Shown in pieces: positions 11,855 to 23,527 of a stretch of DNA of 64,000 nt. The number at the start of each line of letters is the position of its first letter. Position 1 is the first letter of the stretch. Position numbers and translations under genes: made by a program. The stretch spans positions 529,779 to 593,778 of the forward strand of contig BCJX01000014.1 of NCBI GenBank assembly GCA_001600415.1. Direction: 5' to 3'. Origin of the DNA: Pascua guehoae. Its lineage: Eukaryota; Basidiomycota; Tremellomycetes; Trichosporonales; Trichosporonaceae. A model generated the notes under the pieces. The model was not told the DNA's origin. It did no database searches and saw nothing but the letters and a program-made list of their open reading frames with translations.

Positions 11855-12540
11855 ATGGCTGAAGTCGTGCGTAACAACCACTTATCTCTCTGACGTCCGT
11901 TCAGGTCGGAGCAACCTTTGCGGGCATAACAGTTTTTCAATTGCTTAAGGAGAAGATCAAGCAATACTGGGGCAGAGTGACGGCGCTGGAGAAGCGTCTG
12001 GACGAGGTGGAGACCCACTTGCGCATAGAGACCTCTCGCAACAGGGAGCGCGTAACCGAGCAGGGGTACCAGTCGTTGAAGAAACATCAAGAGGTTGTTG
12101 ACGACATTGAGTCCCTGAAGCGGCAGTTCCGCGAACTAAAGAAAGAGTGGGTTGGGAACAGAACATCGATTCACAGAGTCAAGTCGAAGAACTCACCTCA
12201 CATTGCAGTCCGGGTGGCCAATATTACCCTTCCCCAGCAGCTTCAAGCAAGAAACGAAACCGGACCGAGCCCAAGCCAGGTCGTCATGAATACAACTCCT
12301 CCCAAGCAGCTCCAGAGAGGAAACCAAACAGCCCAAGGTGTGTGCAACCAGGCACAGTGCCCTTCACAAGCTCACAAGGTAGCCCCCGCCATCGGACTGG
12401 TCACAAACGCGGTCATGAAACCCAGACACATCGATCATCCGGGGGCTACCCTAAATCCGCGCGATTTGCAGGACAACGTTCGCACCTTGTCGGAAGAGCT
12501 CGATAAACTTGAGGACAGAGCTAGGAGGCATCAGGCGTAA
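11855..12540 (+). CDS. Small hydrophobic/coiled-coil protein, unknown function
   Basis: Exon 1 (11855-11866) encodes only MAEV. A 38-bp intron with CTGAC branch site precedes exon 2 (11905-12540). Total 215 aa. Residues 5-18 (VGATFAGITVFQLL) form a short hydrophobic segment. An amphipathic, Lys/Glu-rich coiled coil runs to about residue 75, then a low-complexity Asn/Gln/Pro middle and a second short helix near the C-terminus (LSEELDKLEDRARR). Not recognised. The tiny first exon is inferred from splice signals; without it the long frame lacks an ATG at a sensible place. Confidence 0.62.
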
Positions 12541-13187
12541 CGGGGAGGCAGGGTCCCACTAGGAGTGTCAGCTTGCCACGTAAGTCATGCCTGTTCCTTT
12601 TACTTCAGGCCATGTGCCATACCAATGGTGATGGCCCCACAGAGAGAGGGAAACCAGTACTTGCAGATTGATGTGCATGGTCCGTCCAGTGGCTGCCCTC
12701 GTGTCCTGTGCTGATATCGTAGGGCATTGCACGTTACCCCCGAGGCGAAAAAAGCGGTGCGACCTTCGTTAGCTTCCCGACCCGCGCCGCCCATCCCCCC
12801 ATTTTTCCTTCGCAGTCGCCGGATATTATCCCGTCTCCCTCTGCGCCTCCCTTTCTACCCCTCGACTTCATTATCCGTCCCCGTCGGTCAATCGTCCTTG
12901 TTAATCCCCCCCCCCCCCGCCCCCCCCTGCCCCAAGCCTCTTCCTGTTGTCCCCCGACCCCCTCGCTCCACCGTCCTCTCTCCGTTGCTCACACCCACGC
13001 GATCGCGACCGCGACCCTTTCCTGTATATAAGCTGTAGTTCCCGGAATGAGATCCTAGTGCATCCTTTGCTCAGTGATCATCGTGCCAAGCCCTGGGTCA
13101 GTTTTCGGTCAATCCCAGTTCTCACTGTTCAGAAGAAAGGGCTCAGGAGACCAATTTCATGCTCTCGCTATCCCTCTTTACGTGGTC
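12541..13187. other. Intergenic before tRNA-Ala
   Basis: No gene seen. Strongly C-rich plus strand between 12780 and 12970, and a TATA-like tgtatataag at 13022. Confidence 0.5.
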
Positions 13188-13285
13188 GGGCGTGTAGCTC
13201 AGTTGGTAGAGCGCGACATTCGCAAGATGTGGTTACATCCTGCGCACTAATTGTCGAGGTCTTTGGTTCGATTCCTAACTCGTCC
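13188..13285 (+). tRNA. tRNA-Ala (anticodon CGC), intron-containing
   Basis: Acceptor GGGCGTG/CTCGTCC, D arm GCTC/GAGC, anticodon stem CGACA/TGTCG, anticodon CGC at 13221-13223, T loop TTCGATT, discriminator A at 13286. The 3' end matches the usual eukaryotic tRNA-Ala ending. A 26-nt intron (13225-13250) follows position 37. The T stem has one T-T mismatch. A TTTTT terminator follows at about 13295. Confidence 0.88.
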
Positions 13286-13286
13286 A

Positions 13287-13836
13287 TCATCATCACTTTT
13301 TGACAGTGGCCCTGTGGAGCTCAACGCCAGGACAAGCCGGAGGAGCGTGGCTAAGCGTTGAGGGGTGACGGAGCGACTCTGAGATCGAATTGGGCCCCAT
13401 TAGCCCAGAGTTATCGTCAACTGGTTTGGCCTCCTCCCCCCCCCCCCCCGCGGATTGAACTCGCGGAGATATTGCATTTGTATCGCATCGTGCCTCTTGG
13501 CAAAAGCCTCGTCAAGGACGCACTTGCTCGCCATGAGATGTGATGTGCAGAGCAAAGGGGAGCAGATCGACAAACAACTACATTATTAATGAGCAGGGAA
13601 GTGATTGACGTGTCACGTGTCGCAGATCCAGGCACGGGGCAGGAGGATGCAGGATCGGTGTCTTTGTCAGACATCTCCGGGTCCGACCATCAGACCCTAT
13701 CATCATCGACTCGCCATCGTTGCCCGCTCCGCTTGCCCGCTTTTTGAGTGGGACTGTCATGCGGCATATGACGTCCACATAAATACATACAATACTGGGC
13801 GGGGAGCTGGCCTTACCTTTGCACAGAAAACATCTC
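13287..13836. other. Intergenic and promoter of MFS gene
   Basis: No gene seen. A C tract is followed by a GC-rich hairpin (ccgcggattgaactcgcgg, about 13448-13466) and a TATA-like acataaatacat about 55 bp before the MFS start. Confidence 0.45.
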
Positions 13837-15283
13837 ATGACCACAATAACTACTGAAATCAACGCTGTCCCCGCTCAGACGTCGGCGGAGGCGATCGAGC
13901 TGTCGCGCATGGACGCGTCGCAGGACGCCGAGGCGGCGAGGCAAGCGCCCAACCGTCTCCCGGACTCGGCAGCAGACGCGATCCTGGAAGAATCGCGACG
14001 GTTGGATGCCGAGGCGCCCGACGGCGGCCTGCAGTCGTGGATGATGGTGGGGTGCTGCTCTGTCCTCGCGTTCTGGTACGTGGGCACGACCTACTCGTGG
14101 GGTGTCCTACAGGGCGCGCTGGTCGAGCGGCACCTGGCACCCGCGTCGACGCTTGCGTTTGTCGGCTCGCTGGCGATTGCGTTGTTGTCGGTGTTTGCGA
14201 TTATCAACTCGCGCCTCTTGGTATCCATTGGCGCGCGGACCATGGCCACCATCGGGGCCGTGTTTATGGGTCTCAGCCAGATTCTCGCTGGATTCGCGAC
14301 TCACAATGTCGCAGGCCTGTTCGTCACGGCTGGCGTCATGATGGGGATCGGCGTCAGTCTGTGCTTTATCGTCATCTCCATTACACCCGGGCAATGGTTC
14401 TCCAGTAAGCGCGGGACGGCCGTCGGGGTCGTCTACGGAGCCGGTGGACTCGGTGGTGCAGTGCTCAGCCTCGCGATGGAAGCGGGCGTACGCCGCTTCG
14501 GTCCAGAATGGACGTTTCGCGGAGTCGGACTCTTGTTGCTCGCGACGTGTATCCCGGCGGCGTGGATGATCAAGGAGCGCACACTCGTGACGCACAAGAC
14601 CCTCATTGACTGGTACGTCGTCTTCCCAGCCACGAAAAACTTAGCCGTTCCCCAGCACATCCTTACGCTACAGGTCACTCTTCCGCTCGCCCGATTTCGT
14701 CGTCCTCTTTTTTGCCGGCGCGCTCGCCACCTTCCCCATCCTCGTCTCCCCCTTCTTCCTGCCCATGTACGCACAGAGTCTACACATGAGCGCGTCGTCT
14801 GGCGCTGTCCTCGTGTGTATTTTCAACTTTTCCTCTGCTGTCGGGCGGATCATTACGGGGTTGCTGTCCGACCGCGTGTTTGGGCCCCTCAACACGCTCT
14901 TCCTCTCGCTCGCGATGACGGCGCTCACGCTGGTTGTCCTCTGGCCGACATCGACGACCATGGGACCTCTCGTGGTATTTGTGCTCCTTAATGGGGCGTG
15001 CAATGGGGGCTTCTTTTCCATCATGCCAACCGTCGTCGGCAACCTCCTCGGATCCCAGCGATTGGGAGTCGCCTTTGGCATGATTGTCACTGGGTGGCTT
15101 GGGGGATATCTCATGGGTGCACCTATTGCTGGGTACATCCTCGCCGCGTACGGCGGCACTGACAAGGGTGCTGCGGCCTTCCGCCCCGCCGTGTTTTGGG
15201 CCGGCGGCATGGCAACGGCAGCCGCTGCACTCGTTGCGTTCCTGCGGTTGAAGAAGAGCAAAGTCATACTGCGTAAGATGTAG
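13837..15283 (+). CDS. MFS transporter, monocarboxylate (MCH/MCT)-like
   Basis: Exons 13837-14612 and 14674-15283 give 461 aa. A polar cytosolic N-terminus of about 65 residues ends in PDGGLQSW, the typical entry to helix 1 of fungal MCH/MCT-like permeases. About twelve hydrophobic helices follow in two groups of six, split by a loop (KERTLVTHKTLIDW) where the single 61-bp intron falls. The family moves monocarboxylates, or in some fungal members riboflavin or other organic acids, by proton symport at the plasma membrane; the substrate cannot be read from sequence. It is upstream of and co-directional with the succinate-semialdehyde dehydrogenase gene. Confidence 0.85.
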
Positions 15284-15884
15284 ATTATAATGCTGTACGA
15301 CATCGGGCCATTCTATCTATGCAACCATTAGGGCGAGAGCGTCGTTTGTTGTTGACATAGTCACCGCAGCACACTGAACAGGATACGCTGGTGGAACGAA
15401 CTCTGCCTTGAGCGCTGGCGGCCGAGTGGCGCAGCCGGATTCGTGATTCCGATACGCCGAGCCGCCGGCTCAGGTGGGCACGGTAAGGGGTGCCGGCAAT
15501 GCTGCCGAATGTCTTGACCCGCCCCTGTCAATGCATACTGCAAATGCATGAAAACATTGGGTAGGTATGGGCTTGGCCTGGCCTGTAAGCGAGCCTCAGC
15601 AAGATAATGCACAGAGGAAGAATGGAAGAATGGACGGAGCGAGGTGTGGAGGAGAGAGCATTGAGACGCCGGCTTATTCATGTAATTGCCGTTGAATGCC
15701 GCTTTAGCCGAACACCGAACCGCCCAGGTCGCACAAGGCCGAAGCCATCATCATCGGCTCCGGGGTGGGTCACCCAAGAGTGCAAGAGGTGACAGACCTG
15801 ACGCTGCTCGACTTGCAACACTCACATACTTGACGCCGCTCGACTTGCAACAACTCTCATCCTTTCCTTCCACAAAATACCACC
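15284..15884. other. Intergenic, MFS to dehydrogenase
   Basis: No gene seen. A GC-rich fold-back lies at about 15417-15466. It starts like a class II tRNA (ggcggccgagtggcgcag) but has no T arm, so it is not called a tRNA. Confidence 0.45.
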
Positions 15885-17570
15885 ATGGTGCACCCAAACT
15901 TCAAGCTCGCCGACCCCTCGCTCCTCATCTCCAAGGGCTGGATCAACGACAAGGAGGTGACCTCGGCTGGCGGACGCAAGCCGTTTGACATCCACGACCC
16001 GGCCAACGGCGAGGTGTGGGCGACATGCGAGACGATGGACGAGGTGGACACGGACGCCGCGATCGCAGCTGCCACCGCGGCGTTCCCGTCGTTTTCTCAG
16101 ACTCCTGCGCGCCAGCGCGCGCGCATGATCCTCAAGCTCGACGAGCTCGTCCGTGAGAACAAGGAGGACCTCGCGCAGCTCATCACCATGGAGTCGGGCA
16201 AGGCGCTTGTCGAGGCGCGCGCCGAGGTCGACTATGCCGGTACGTTTCAGCTGTGGTGTGAGAACGCACGACGCTGACGTCTCAGCGACATACTCGTGGG
16301 TCATGGTCGGCGAGGCCGAACGCGTCAACCAGGGCGACACGATCAAGGCTGCCGAGAACCCCACTATGCGCTTCTTCACCCAGCGTGTGCCCGTCGGTCC
16401 CGTCGCCCTCCTTTGCCCGTAAGTGGTGCTCCCAACGCGGCCGCTTGTACCCGTTTAGTTAACGCGCACAGGTGGAACTTCCCGCTCGTCATTGCGCTCC
16501 GCAAGATCGCGACCGCCCTCGCTGCCGGCTGCACGATGGTGATCAAGCCCTCCCCCGAGACGCCAGTCAGCACGCTCGCCCTTGCCATCCTCGCGCAGCG
16601 TGCAGGTGTCCCTACTGGTGTGATCAACGTCGTCACTGCGTCCAACGAGACAACACCCGCCGTCGGCAAGAAGCTGTGCGAGGACAAGCGCATCAAAAAG
16701 GTCTCATTCACCGGCAGCACGGCCATTGGCAAGCTCCTCGCGGCCCAGTGCGCGTCGACGCTCAAGAAGTTGACTCTGGAGCTCGGTGGTAATGGCGGTT
16801 GGGTCGTGTTTGACGACGCCGACCTTGAGAAGGCGGCCGACGGTATGTTTAAGCTATCGGGGTGGTGGGTCAGGTGCTGACTTTGACAGCCCTCATGGCC
16901 AACAAGCTCCGCCACGCCGGCCAGGTGTGTGTGTGCGCCAACCGTATCTTTGTGCAGAAGGGCGTGTACAAGAAGTTTGCCGAGCTCGTCGAGGCCCGTA
17001 TGAGGAAACTCAAGTTTGGCCACGGTCTGGACGCTGGTGAGTTTGGGCCGTCAATGTACCCACTTCCGGCACTACTGGTTTGCTGACGATGCAGACTCCA
17101 CCAACGGCCCGCTTACCACGGACCGCGGCGCCGAGCACGCCGTCGCCTTGGTCGAGGACGCACGGAAGAACGGTGCCAACGTGGTCATGGGCGGCAAGCG
17201 CTTCGGGACTGGCTACCTGTTTGAGCCCACACTCATCCTCGGTGCCCCCAAGGAGGCGCAGGTCTACCGTGAAGAGATGTTTGCGCCCATTTGCTCGCTG
17301 TACGAGTTTGACAACGAGGACGAGGTGGTCGAGCTGTGCAACGCCACTCCCATGGGCCTGACCAACTACGTGTGGACCAACAACATTTCGCGCGCATGGC
17401 GCTGCTTTGAGCGTCTCGAGAGCGGCACCGTCGCCATCAACACAGCCAACGCAAACACCGCAGAGAGCCCCTTTGGCGGCATCAAGGAGAGTGGTCTTGG
17501 AAAGGAGGGTGGCTTTGGTTATGGCGCCAACGAGTTTACGGTCGTCAAGGTGGCGTCGCTTACTGTTTAG
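15885..17570 (+). CDS. UGA2: Succinate-semialdehyde dehydrogenase [NAD(P)+]
   Basis: Oxidises succinic semialdehyde to succinate, the last step of the GABA shunt. Exons 15885-16239, 16286-16418, 16472-16842, 16890-17036 and 17095-17570 give 493 aa, the normal length of cytosolic fungal enzymes. Aldehyde dehydrogenase landmarks: PWNFPL, NAD-site FTGSTAIGK, general base Glu266 in LELGGN, catalytic Cys300 in GQVCVCANR with the paired Cys302 typical of this subfamily, and C-terminal ESPFGGIKESGLGKEGG. No targeting peptide is apparent. The stretch after LELGGN reads GGWVVFDDADL instead of the usual APFIVFDDADL. The ATG sits in CACCATGG. Confidence 0.92.
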
Positions 17571-18190
17571 GAGTGCTTGTAAGACGTATGTATGGGCTTT
17601 GTGAGCGTCAGGCCTGCCCCGTGGTGGGCAGACCCACCCGGCACTCACAGTTAGTACACGACCACGTTCCCCTCTGCCTGGAAGGGGGTCGATGTCCCAG
17701 ACTTGGCAAGTGCGTCCTATACGTGGGTACAACAAAAGCGAGGAGTCTATCGCGGGTGTGTGGTTTGCAAAACAAAGGCCCGCCCCCGGCGGGCCGACCC
17801 AACCTACACCGACTTGGCCATTTATATACAAACTAGGACGGCCCCCGCTAGCAGACTCTTTCAATATTGTTCACAATTGCCCCGCTGAGAGACGCTTCGC
17901 TGTTCGTACAGTCTGGCAGGGTCTACCTGTCCCGAATTGCAATGCGGCACCGGAGCTCTACTTCAATGAATCAACTAATCTTCTTCAAGTGCAGCATTCG
18001 TGGCTGTATGCCCGCTGCTGGACTGACAAACCCCATTCATACCATTCCGACTATCTACCTTTAGCAACAACGCAGCTTCTGACGCTACACACGCCGTGAA
18101 CCCGACAGCGCTTTTTCCACGCTGCCTTCCTACAAACTGTCCAGTGTCATCGAAGACGACGCACAACAATCAAAGCCAACTATACCCCGA
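17571..18190. other. Intergenic between convergent dehydrogenase and aquaporin genes
   Basis: No gene seen. Contains the first copy of the two-block GC-palindrome repeat (17779-17848). Confidence 0.5.
17779..17848. repeat. Two-block GC-palindrome repeat, copy 1
   Basis: A 23-base string built on the palindrome gcccgcccccggcgggc and ending gaccca, followed 57 bp on by ggacggcccccgc. The same two blocks occur at 55089-55156 with 55-bp spacing; the sequence between them is diverged. Both copies lie 200-260 bp past the stop codon of a gene. Confidence 0.7.
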
Positions 18191-19821
18191 TTACACGGGG
18201 CTGTCGTTGTGGGAAATGTGTGCCTTCTCCATCGACGAGTCTGACGGAGGGTTGGGGGTAATCTTGCGGCCGAGGAAGCTGTCGCCACCCTTTGCGGTGA
18301 GCTGGCGCTGGAGGTGGGCCTCCTGGGTGGTCACGGTGGCGAGGTGGAGGGCCTTGGCGTGCTCGGTGTGTGGGCGGATGGTGTCGGAGAGGAAGAGGGT
18401 CTGGAAAAGGGCACCGCAGATAGTGGCCGCAATGTTGGTCAGGACGGTAAGGGCAGTGTAACCGGAGGGGAAAGCCTTGGTCGTCTTCCAGATCGCGGCG
18501 ACTGCAAAGCGAGCACCGAGGTCACGGGCAGTGTTGAGTGCAATGCCGTTGGAACCGAAGCAAGCGACGGCGATAAAGTAGAGAAGGCCGATGAGGACGG
18601 GACCCGTGGTCGGAGCGACGAAGACATTGGAAGGGTCGAGGATCATAAAGACACAGGCGGCGAGGAGCATTGTGCACACAAACTCGTTGACAAAGACAAT
18701 GCCAATCTTTGCGCCGGGGGTCATGAACAAGCCGATGGTGCCTGCAGGCTACAAGTAGTGTTAGAAGCTGATCCTGTGACGGGAAAAATAACTTACACCC
18801 TGGGGAGTAAAGATAGCAGGCGCTGTCGTGGCGCCGCCAGCCATCATCGCTTCGGTAATCTCATGGAGGGCGGGCTGGAACTGGGCGTAGATGATCAGGC
18901 CAGCCACAAAGGCACCGGTAATCTGGGCAAAGATGTACTGTGGGACTTTGCGCCATGGGAAGCCCTTGAAGAGGGCGAATGCAATGGTGAAGCAAGGGTT
19001 GAGGTGGCCGCCGGATGTAGGAGCAGCAATGACAATGGCAATCATGATTCTGGGTTTGGTCAGTGTGGTTCTTAGATTGGTGCCACATGCCGGATCGTGC
19101 ACCTCGGATCCCTCTCTCACTCACCCAGCACCATAAGTGAACGCAACAGTGAGAAGTGACCCAAAGCCCTCCTCTTTGGCCGCAACCGATGTAAAGAACG
19201 CGGCAGTCGCGCCCTGCATGTCAGCATCCTCCTAGCCAGGTGTACTGGTAGTCCCGTGGCGATATTCCAATGTGCCACATCACGTGGCACCTGTGGCGCG
19301 TGTGGTTGGGATGATCGGGTACTCACCATGCCGGCCCAGCAATAAATGAACACACCCCTATGAGGTCAGCCTTTTGCTTTTCGACGATCCCGGGATAATG
19401 ATCCGCAAGGAACAGGCACGGCATAACACACAGCTGGTCTGGTACCGGTGTTGGCCGATGGTGCTCAACCAAGCACAACAGAGGACGAGCACGAACATGC
19501 CCGCGTGTTTCTCATCGTCACTGCCCCAGCACGATATGCCGCCCTTCGGGGCCCGGTCAAGGGCAGGTATGGAAACGCCACTTACAATGCCTCGGCCACC
19601 ATCTCCATGAGCCACACTGGCCGACGGGCTTCCCAGGTAGTAAGCCACTGAGGGGGCTCGGCGTGTGGGGCGACGTGGACCGGCTGGTGCTCGATCAAGA
19701 GATCCGTCGCACCGACTGGAGTGTCAGTGGTGCTCCAGCCGAACAGCGATGAGGTGCCCCAGGTGGGCGACTACCTACTCTCAAGATCGCCGGGGGCACG
19801 GTGACCACGCTGGTGAGCCAT
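18191..19821 (-). CDS. Aquaporin/aquaglyceroporin with atypical NPC and NTA motifs
   Basis: Exons 19821-19779, 19715-19586, 19357-19327, 19213-19125, 19049-18797 and 18748-18191 give 367 aa. Major intrinsic protein channel for water, glycerol or small solutes. An N-terminal PPQWLTTWEARRPVWLMEM segment precedes helix 1 (GVFIYCWAGMGATAAFF), typical of fungal Yfl054-like or facultative channels. The first pore loop reads HLNPC (residues 115-117 NPC). The second reads NTARDLG (254-256 NTA, Arg257 kept). Six helices can be traced. The long cytosolic C-terminus after about residue 300 is polar. A TATA-like ATAAATA lies about 150 bp upstream on the minus strand. Family membership is firm; selectivity is not deducible. 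Confidence 0.9.
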
Positions 19822-22710
19822 TGTGTCTGTTGTCGAAGGGAGGTAGGCGGGGTAGGCTGCGCAAGTGGTTGGCAAGTACACAGGCTTTGAGGCACAATCA
19901 GGCGCTTGGCTGTGTTATGGGTGGTGCTGGGGAGGGGCAAGAATCTTGTTCCTTCCAAGAAGACGACATCTATTTATCCAACCAACTCACTTGCGGGCGC
20001 CCCCTGGGGATCAAGACGGGTCACCCACAAAAGTTGATGGTTTCCCCGCACTCCCCATGGCCGAGGACACGAGTGTACTTGGCCGGCGAGCCCACTCCAC
20101 ATTCGGCGCCCTTGACGGTTTCCTCAAGCCGGGCAACTCTGCAGCCACCATTGCGGCATTCTCTCTCCCTTGTCGAGCTCTGGACAACAGGGATCAGCAT
20201 AGGTACGGGTTAAACTTGGCCGGTCGGGGCCCGCATCGGTGCTGCGCCATGTAGGAGCCATGTACAAAGGGATTCATAGTAGGCTACGGATTGTTATTTA
20301 GACGAGATACCGAGACTTAGACGGCCAAGCCCACTGTGGCGTGCGCGGCATCGGCGGCGTATCTTGTGTCGCCTGGTTTTCTTGCGGTACAAAGTCTTGT
20401 GAAGTCATTCGAGCAGTTTGTGGGGAATGGTGGGGCAGACGGCCCCGCGGGGATCACTGACGCTAGTAGCGGCAACATGTCGGCAAAGCCGAGGCCAAAG
20501 TAGACGTAGCTGTTTAGGGCAAGCAAAGTAGATTGAGGTGGCCGGTCGTCTGCTGGGTAGTCTCGTCCCAACTACTGTAAAGATGCCTTTGTTGAGCAAA
20601 CCAAGACAACTATTCCGCACATGACAAGGGTCCAAAACAGCAGCCGAAGATGCCGGCCGGCGGGGCAGGCAGCAGGGCCGACGTGCCACACGCCACACGC
20701 GGGACCTTGTTGGTGGCTGCGCCAGAGGCACGAATGATGTGCGGATGCGGGGCCTACGAGGGGCGACTGGCAAGGGCAAGTGTTGGCATGTGGCGGTCAG
20801 CCAGGGCCCACGTGAAGTGTATGGTTCTAATTGGGGAACACGCCGGCTACCTTGGCACGCAAGCCCCAATCAGTGCACCGGCGGCGACACCCGCATCGCA
20901 TTTTGGGCCGTTGATTGCCTTGTCCAGCGTGCCACAGATAGCCCACATGGGGTCATTGACCTACAGTACCTCCTCCTGGGCCCAGGTGGATGTCCCCCCT
21001 CTCTTCAGGTATTCCCCAAGGTCCTTAGCGAACAACGCCCCGTCGCGGCTTGCCACGGCTAAAGTAAGTACAAATGAGTATGAGTAGATCTCGTCCCCGG
21101 CCCCGCAATCCTCGGACTGCATCCGACCAAATAAACCTCGGCCGTACATCGAGTGGAGGCCGTGCCCGAACACTATTAACGTGATGGTCGGCAATCAAAT
21201 ACGCTTTGCAGAGGACTCTACGAGCTGTGGTTTCACGCGCTCTGAATGGCGTCTCGTTCAGGATGTAACAGCGTAGTCTTTGAGACGGGGGATACGGCTT
21301 GCTGACCTTCTAACGAAGGCAGATATGATGTGCTTGCCAGCCATTGTCATCACCTCTTCCACCTCGTCTTGTCTTCAACTGATGCTGGCCGGCCCGCTTT
21401 CCCGACTGAATGCTCCGAGGTTCCTCCATAAACTACGGTGCAAATGCCCTTCAGGGCATCGATCAACCAGCGGCAAAAGAGGGGCTACGCATGCCAGAAA
21501 TAGCTTCCAACCCTTCTCAACTTTCTGGGGAACTGGATGAGGGCTGGTGCCCCCAATACCGCTCTCTCTTCGATTCTGGAAGTGACAGAGCACTCGGGGA
21601 GGGCAAGCACATGCGCCGAGACCAGCTTGCCTCTCTTGATCCAAAGTGTCCCTTGCTGGCCCCAATTTGCCCCGTGGAGGTTCCGGACAATATTGGGGAC
21701 AAGGGGGTTGTACGCGTCACTCCCGCTTCCTCGTGAGGCAGGCATAGCCTAGTGGTATACGTGAGAGTGGGAGAGACGCCTCTGGCCGTCACATACCCCT
21801 CCACATCTGTTCTAATGGAAGCAGGAGATCACCGAAACACCGGGCACTTGTGTAACCGTCGTAACCGTCGGCCACTACAGCCACCCGCGGCGTTCGGCAT
21901 TGTGTGCTCTGGGGGTTGCAGTGGTGTCACAGTCACTACTAGCACCTGTTTCGTTTCGTCGTGATTTCGCGCAGTAATGCTGTATCTTCTTTCGCCTCGC
22001 TGGTCACCTGATGTCCTTGTTCGCTCCCAACAAGACCAGCGATCGTTTCCACGCTAAGTGCTAGTAGGCGATGGTACGGAGTCAAGAACAGACCATGGTG
22101 ACACGGAGGATTGACCCAGATGGCATGGAAGACCAGCAGCTGAACCCCAGCAGTCGCCAATGCCAAGTACGAACTAGGCCAGATATACTCTCGTTTAAAC
22201 CCATGCTAAGATTAGCGTCGCGGCCACGGTTATCGTGGTTCGGCATTCAAGAATGGCCTCTGTGGCATCATCCCCTTACGCCCAGCTTACCGAGTGATAT
22301 CTGACGGCCTCACAGAACTCACAGACTAACCCGACTCACGACGTGTGATTCGGCAGTTAACCCCAGGCTCTCATCCAAACTCCACGTGGTATCTCCAAAG
22401 AGCCGCTTGGCCATGCGATGCCAAGAGTTCAACGCAGTCACTTCGTGGGTGCCATGAAAGGGTTAGGTTGACCGAGGACAAACAAGAACGTGCGGACGCG
22501 AGCTGGTATTGCAAACGAGAACCTCAGCCGCCATTGGAGGCCCATTGTACCTCACAGACTTACAGGCCCCGCGACGACGCCGATAGGCGTTTGAAACGTA
22601 GATCATGTCCCCGATGAGACAATATCACTAGCACATAACGACATTCATTCTCATTCAGGCTTTCCTGCTTCATCTGCTGACTACGGATACAGTGCTGTTC
22701 TAGACTTGGC
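19822..22710. other. Gene-poor region
   Basis: Almost 3 kb with no supported gene. The first 200 bp is the aquaporin promoter. The rest shows no splice-compatible coding signal on either strand. A tRNA-like D arm (tagcctagtggtata) near 21750 has no matching T arm. Confidence 0.45.
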
Positions 22711-23527
22711 TTACAGAGTACCAGTCTTGGCCTGGCCCTCGGCGACCTTCTCGGGGTTGTTGGTAACCTTGCCGACAAGCTTGTCGACGTTGCCCGAGAT
22801 CTTGTCGCCAATACCGGGCTTGGCGCCGGTGGCAGTGTGGGCACCGCCAGTGTGGCCCACACCAGCATTGCCGCCGGTGAGACCAGTGCCTCCGCCAGTG
22901 ACACCGCCGGTGTGGCCAGTGCCACCGGTGAGACCGCCAGTGTGGCCGGTGCCGCCCGTGAGACCGCCAGTGTGGCCGGTGCCACCAGTGAGGCCGCCGG
23001 TGTGGCCAGAGCGGCCAGTGAGGCCACCGCCGCTGCCAGTGAGGCCACCGCCGCTGCCAGTGAGGCCACCGCCGCTGCCAGTAAGGCCACCGCCGCTGCC
23101 AGTAAGGCCACCGCCGCTGCCAGTGAGACCACCGCCGCTGCCAGTAAGGCCACCACCACCAGTGTGGCCAGCGTGGCCGCCGCCGAGACCCGTGCCGCCG
23201 CCAGTGAGACCGCCGCCCGTGTGGCCAGCGTGGCCGCCGCCGAGACCCGTGCCGCCGCCAGTGAGGCCGCCGCCGGTGTTTCCGCGGCCCGTCAGACCAC
23301 CGCCAGTGCCGGTGCCAGGACCGGTGCTGTATGTTAGTATACGGCTTGGGCTTGGTGGTGGAGAGCATGTGACGTACCCTGGGGTGACGGTGTTGACGGC
23401 GCCCTTGACGGTGTTGACGGCGTCGCGCGTGGTGCTACCGGTACTGTGGGACGTGAGCGTTATGTCCGAGATGGCCTCTGCCGTTGTGTACTTACGTTCC
23501 GTGAGGGTGCTGGTGGGGAGCGGCCAT
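22711..23527 (-). CDS. Glycine-rich repeat protein with CsbD-like C-terminus
   Basis: Exons 23527-23496, 23443-23378 and 23326-22711 give 237 aa. After MAAPHQHPHGTTG and a short DAVNTVKGAVNTVTPG motif, residues 35-200 are tandem Gly repeats of three kinds: GGGTGLGGGHAGHT, LTGSGGG (about seven copies) and GHTGGLTGGT (about four copies). The last 30 residues (GDKISGNVDKLVGKVTNNP and following) match the CsbD-like pattern of small fungal and bacterial stress-induced proteins. Probably soluble and stress-related, which is an inference. Opposite-strand frames through the repeat are artefacts of its regular composition. Repeat number may vary among strains. Confidence 0.75.

Noticed and set aside
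11653..11862. Upstream ATG as start of the coiled-coil gene
   Set aside because: The frame enters the CA repeat and does not join the coiled-coil frame by any clear splice pair; the MAEV exon at 11855 does.
15410..15500. Possible class II tRNA starting gcggccgagtgg
   Set aside because: No T-loop sequence and no matching acceptor 3' half.
21740..21800. tRNA-Gly-like D arm tagcctagtggtata
   Set aside because: Anticodon and T arms are absent.
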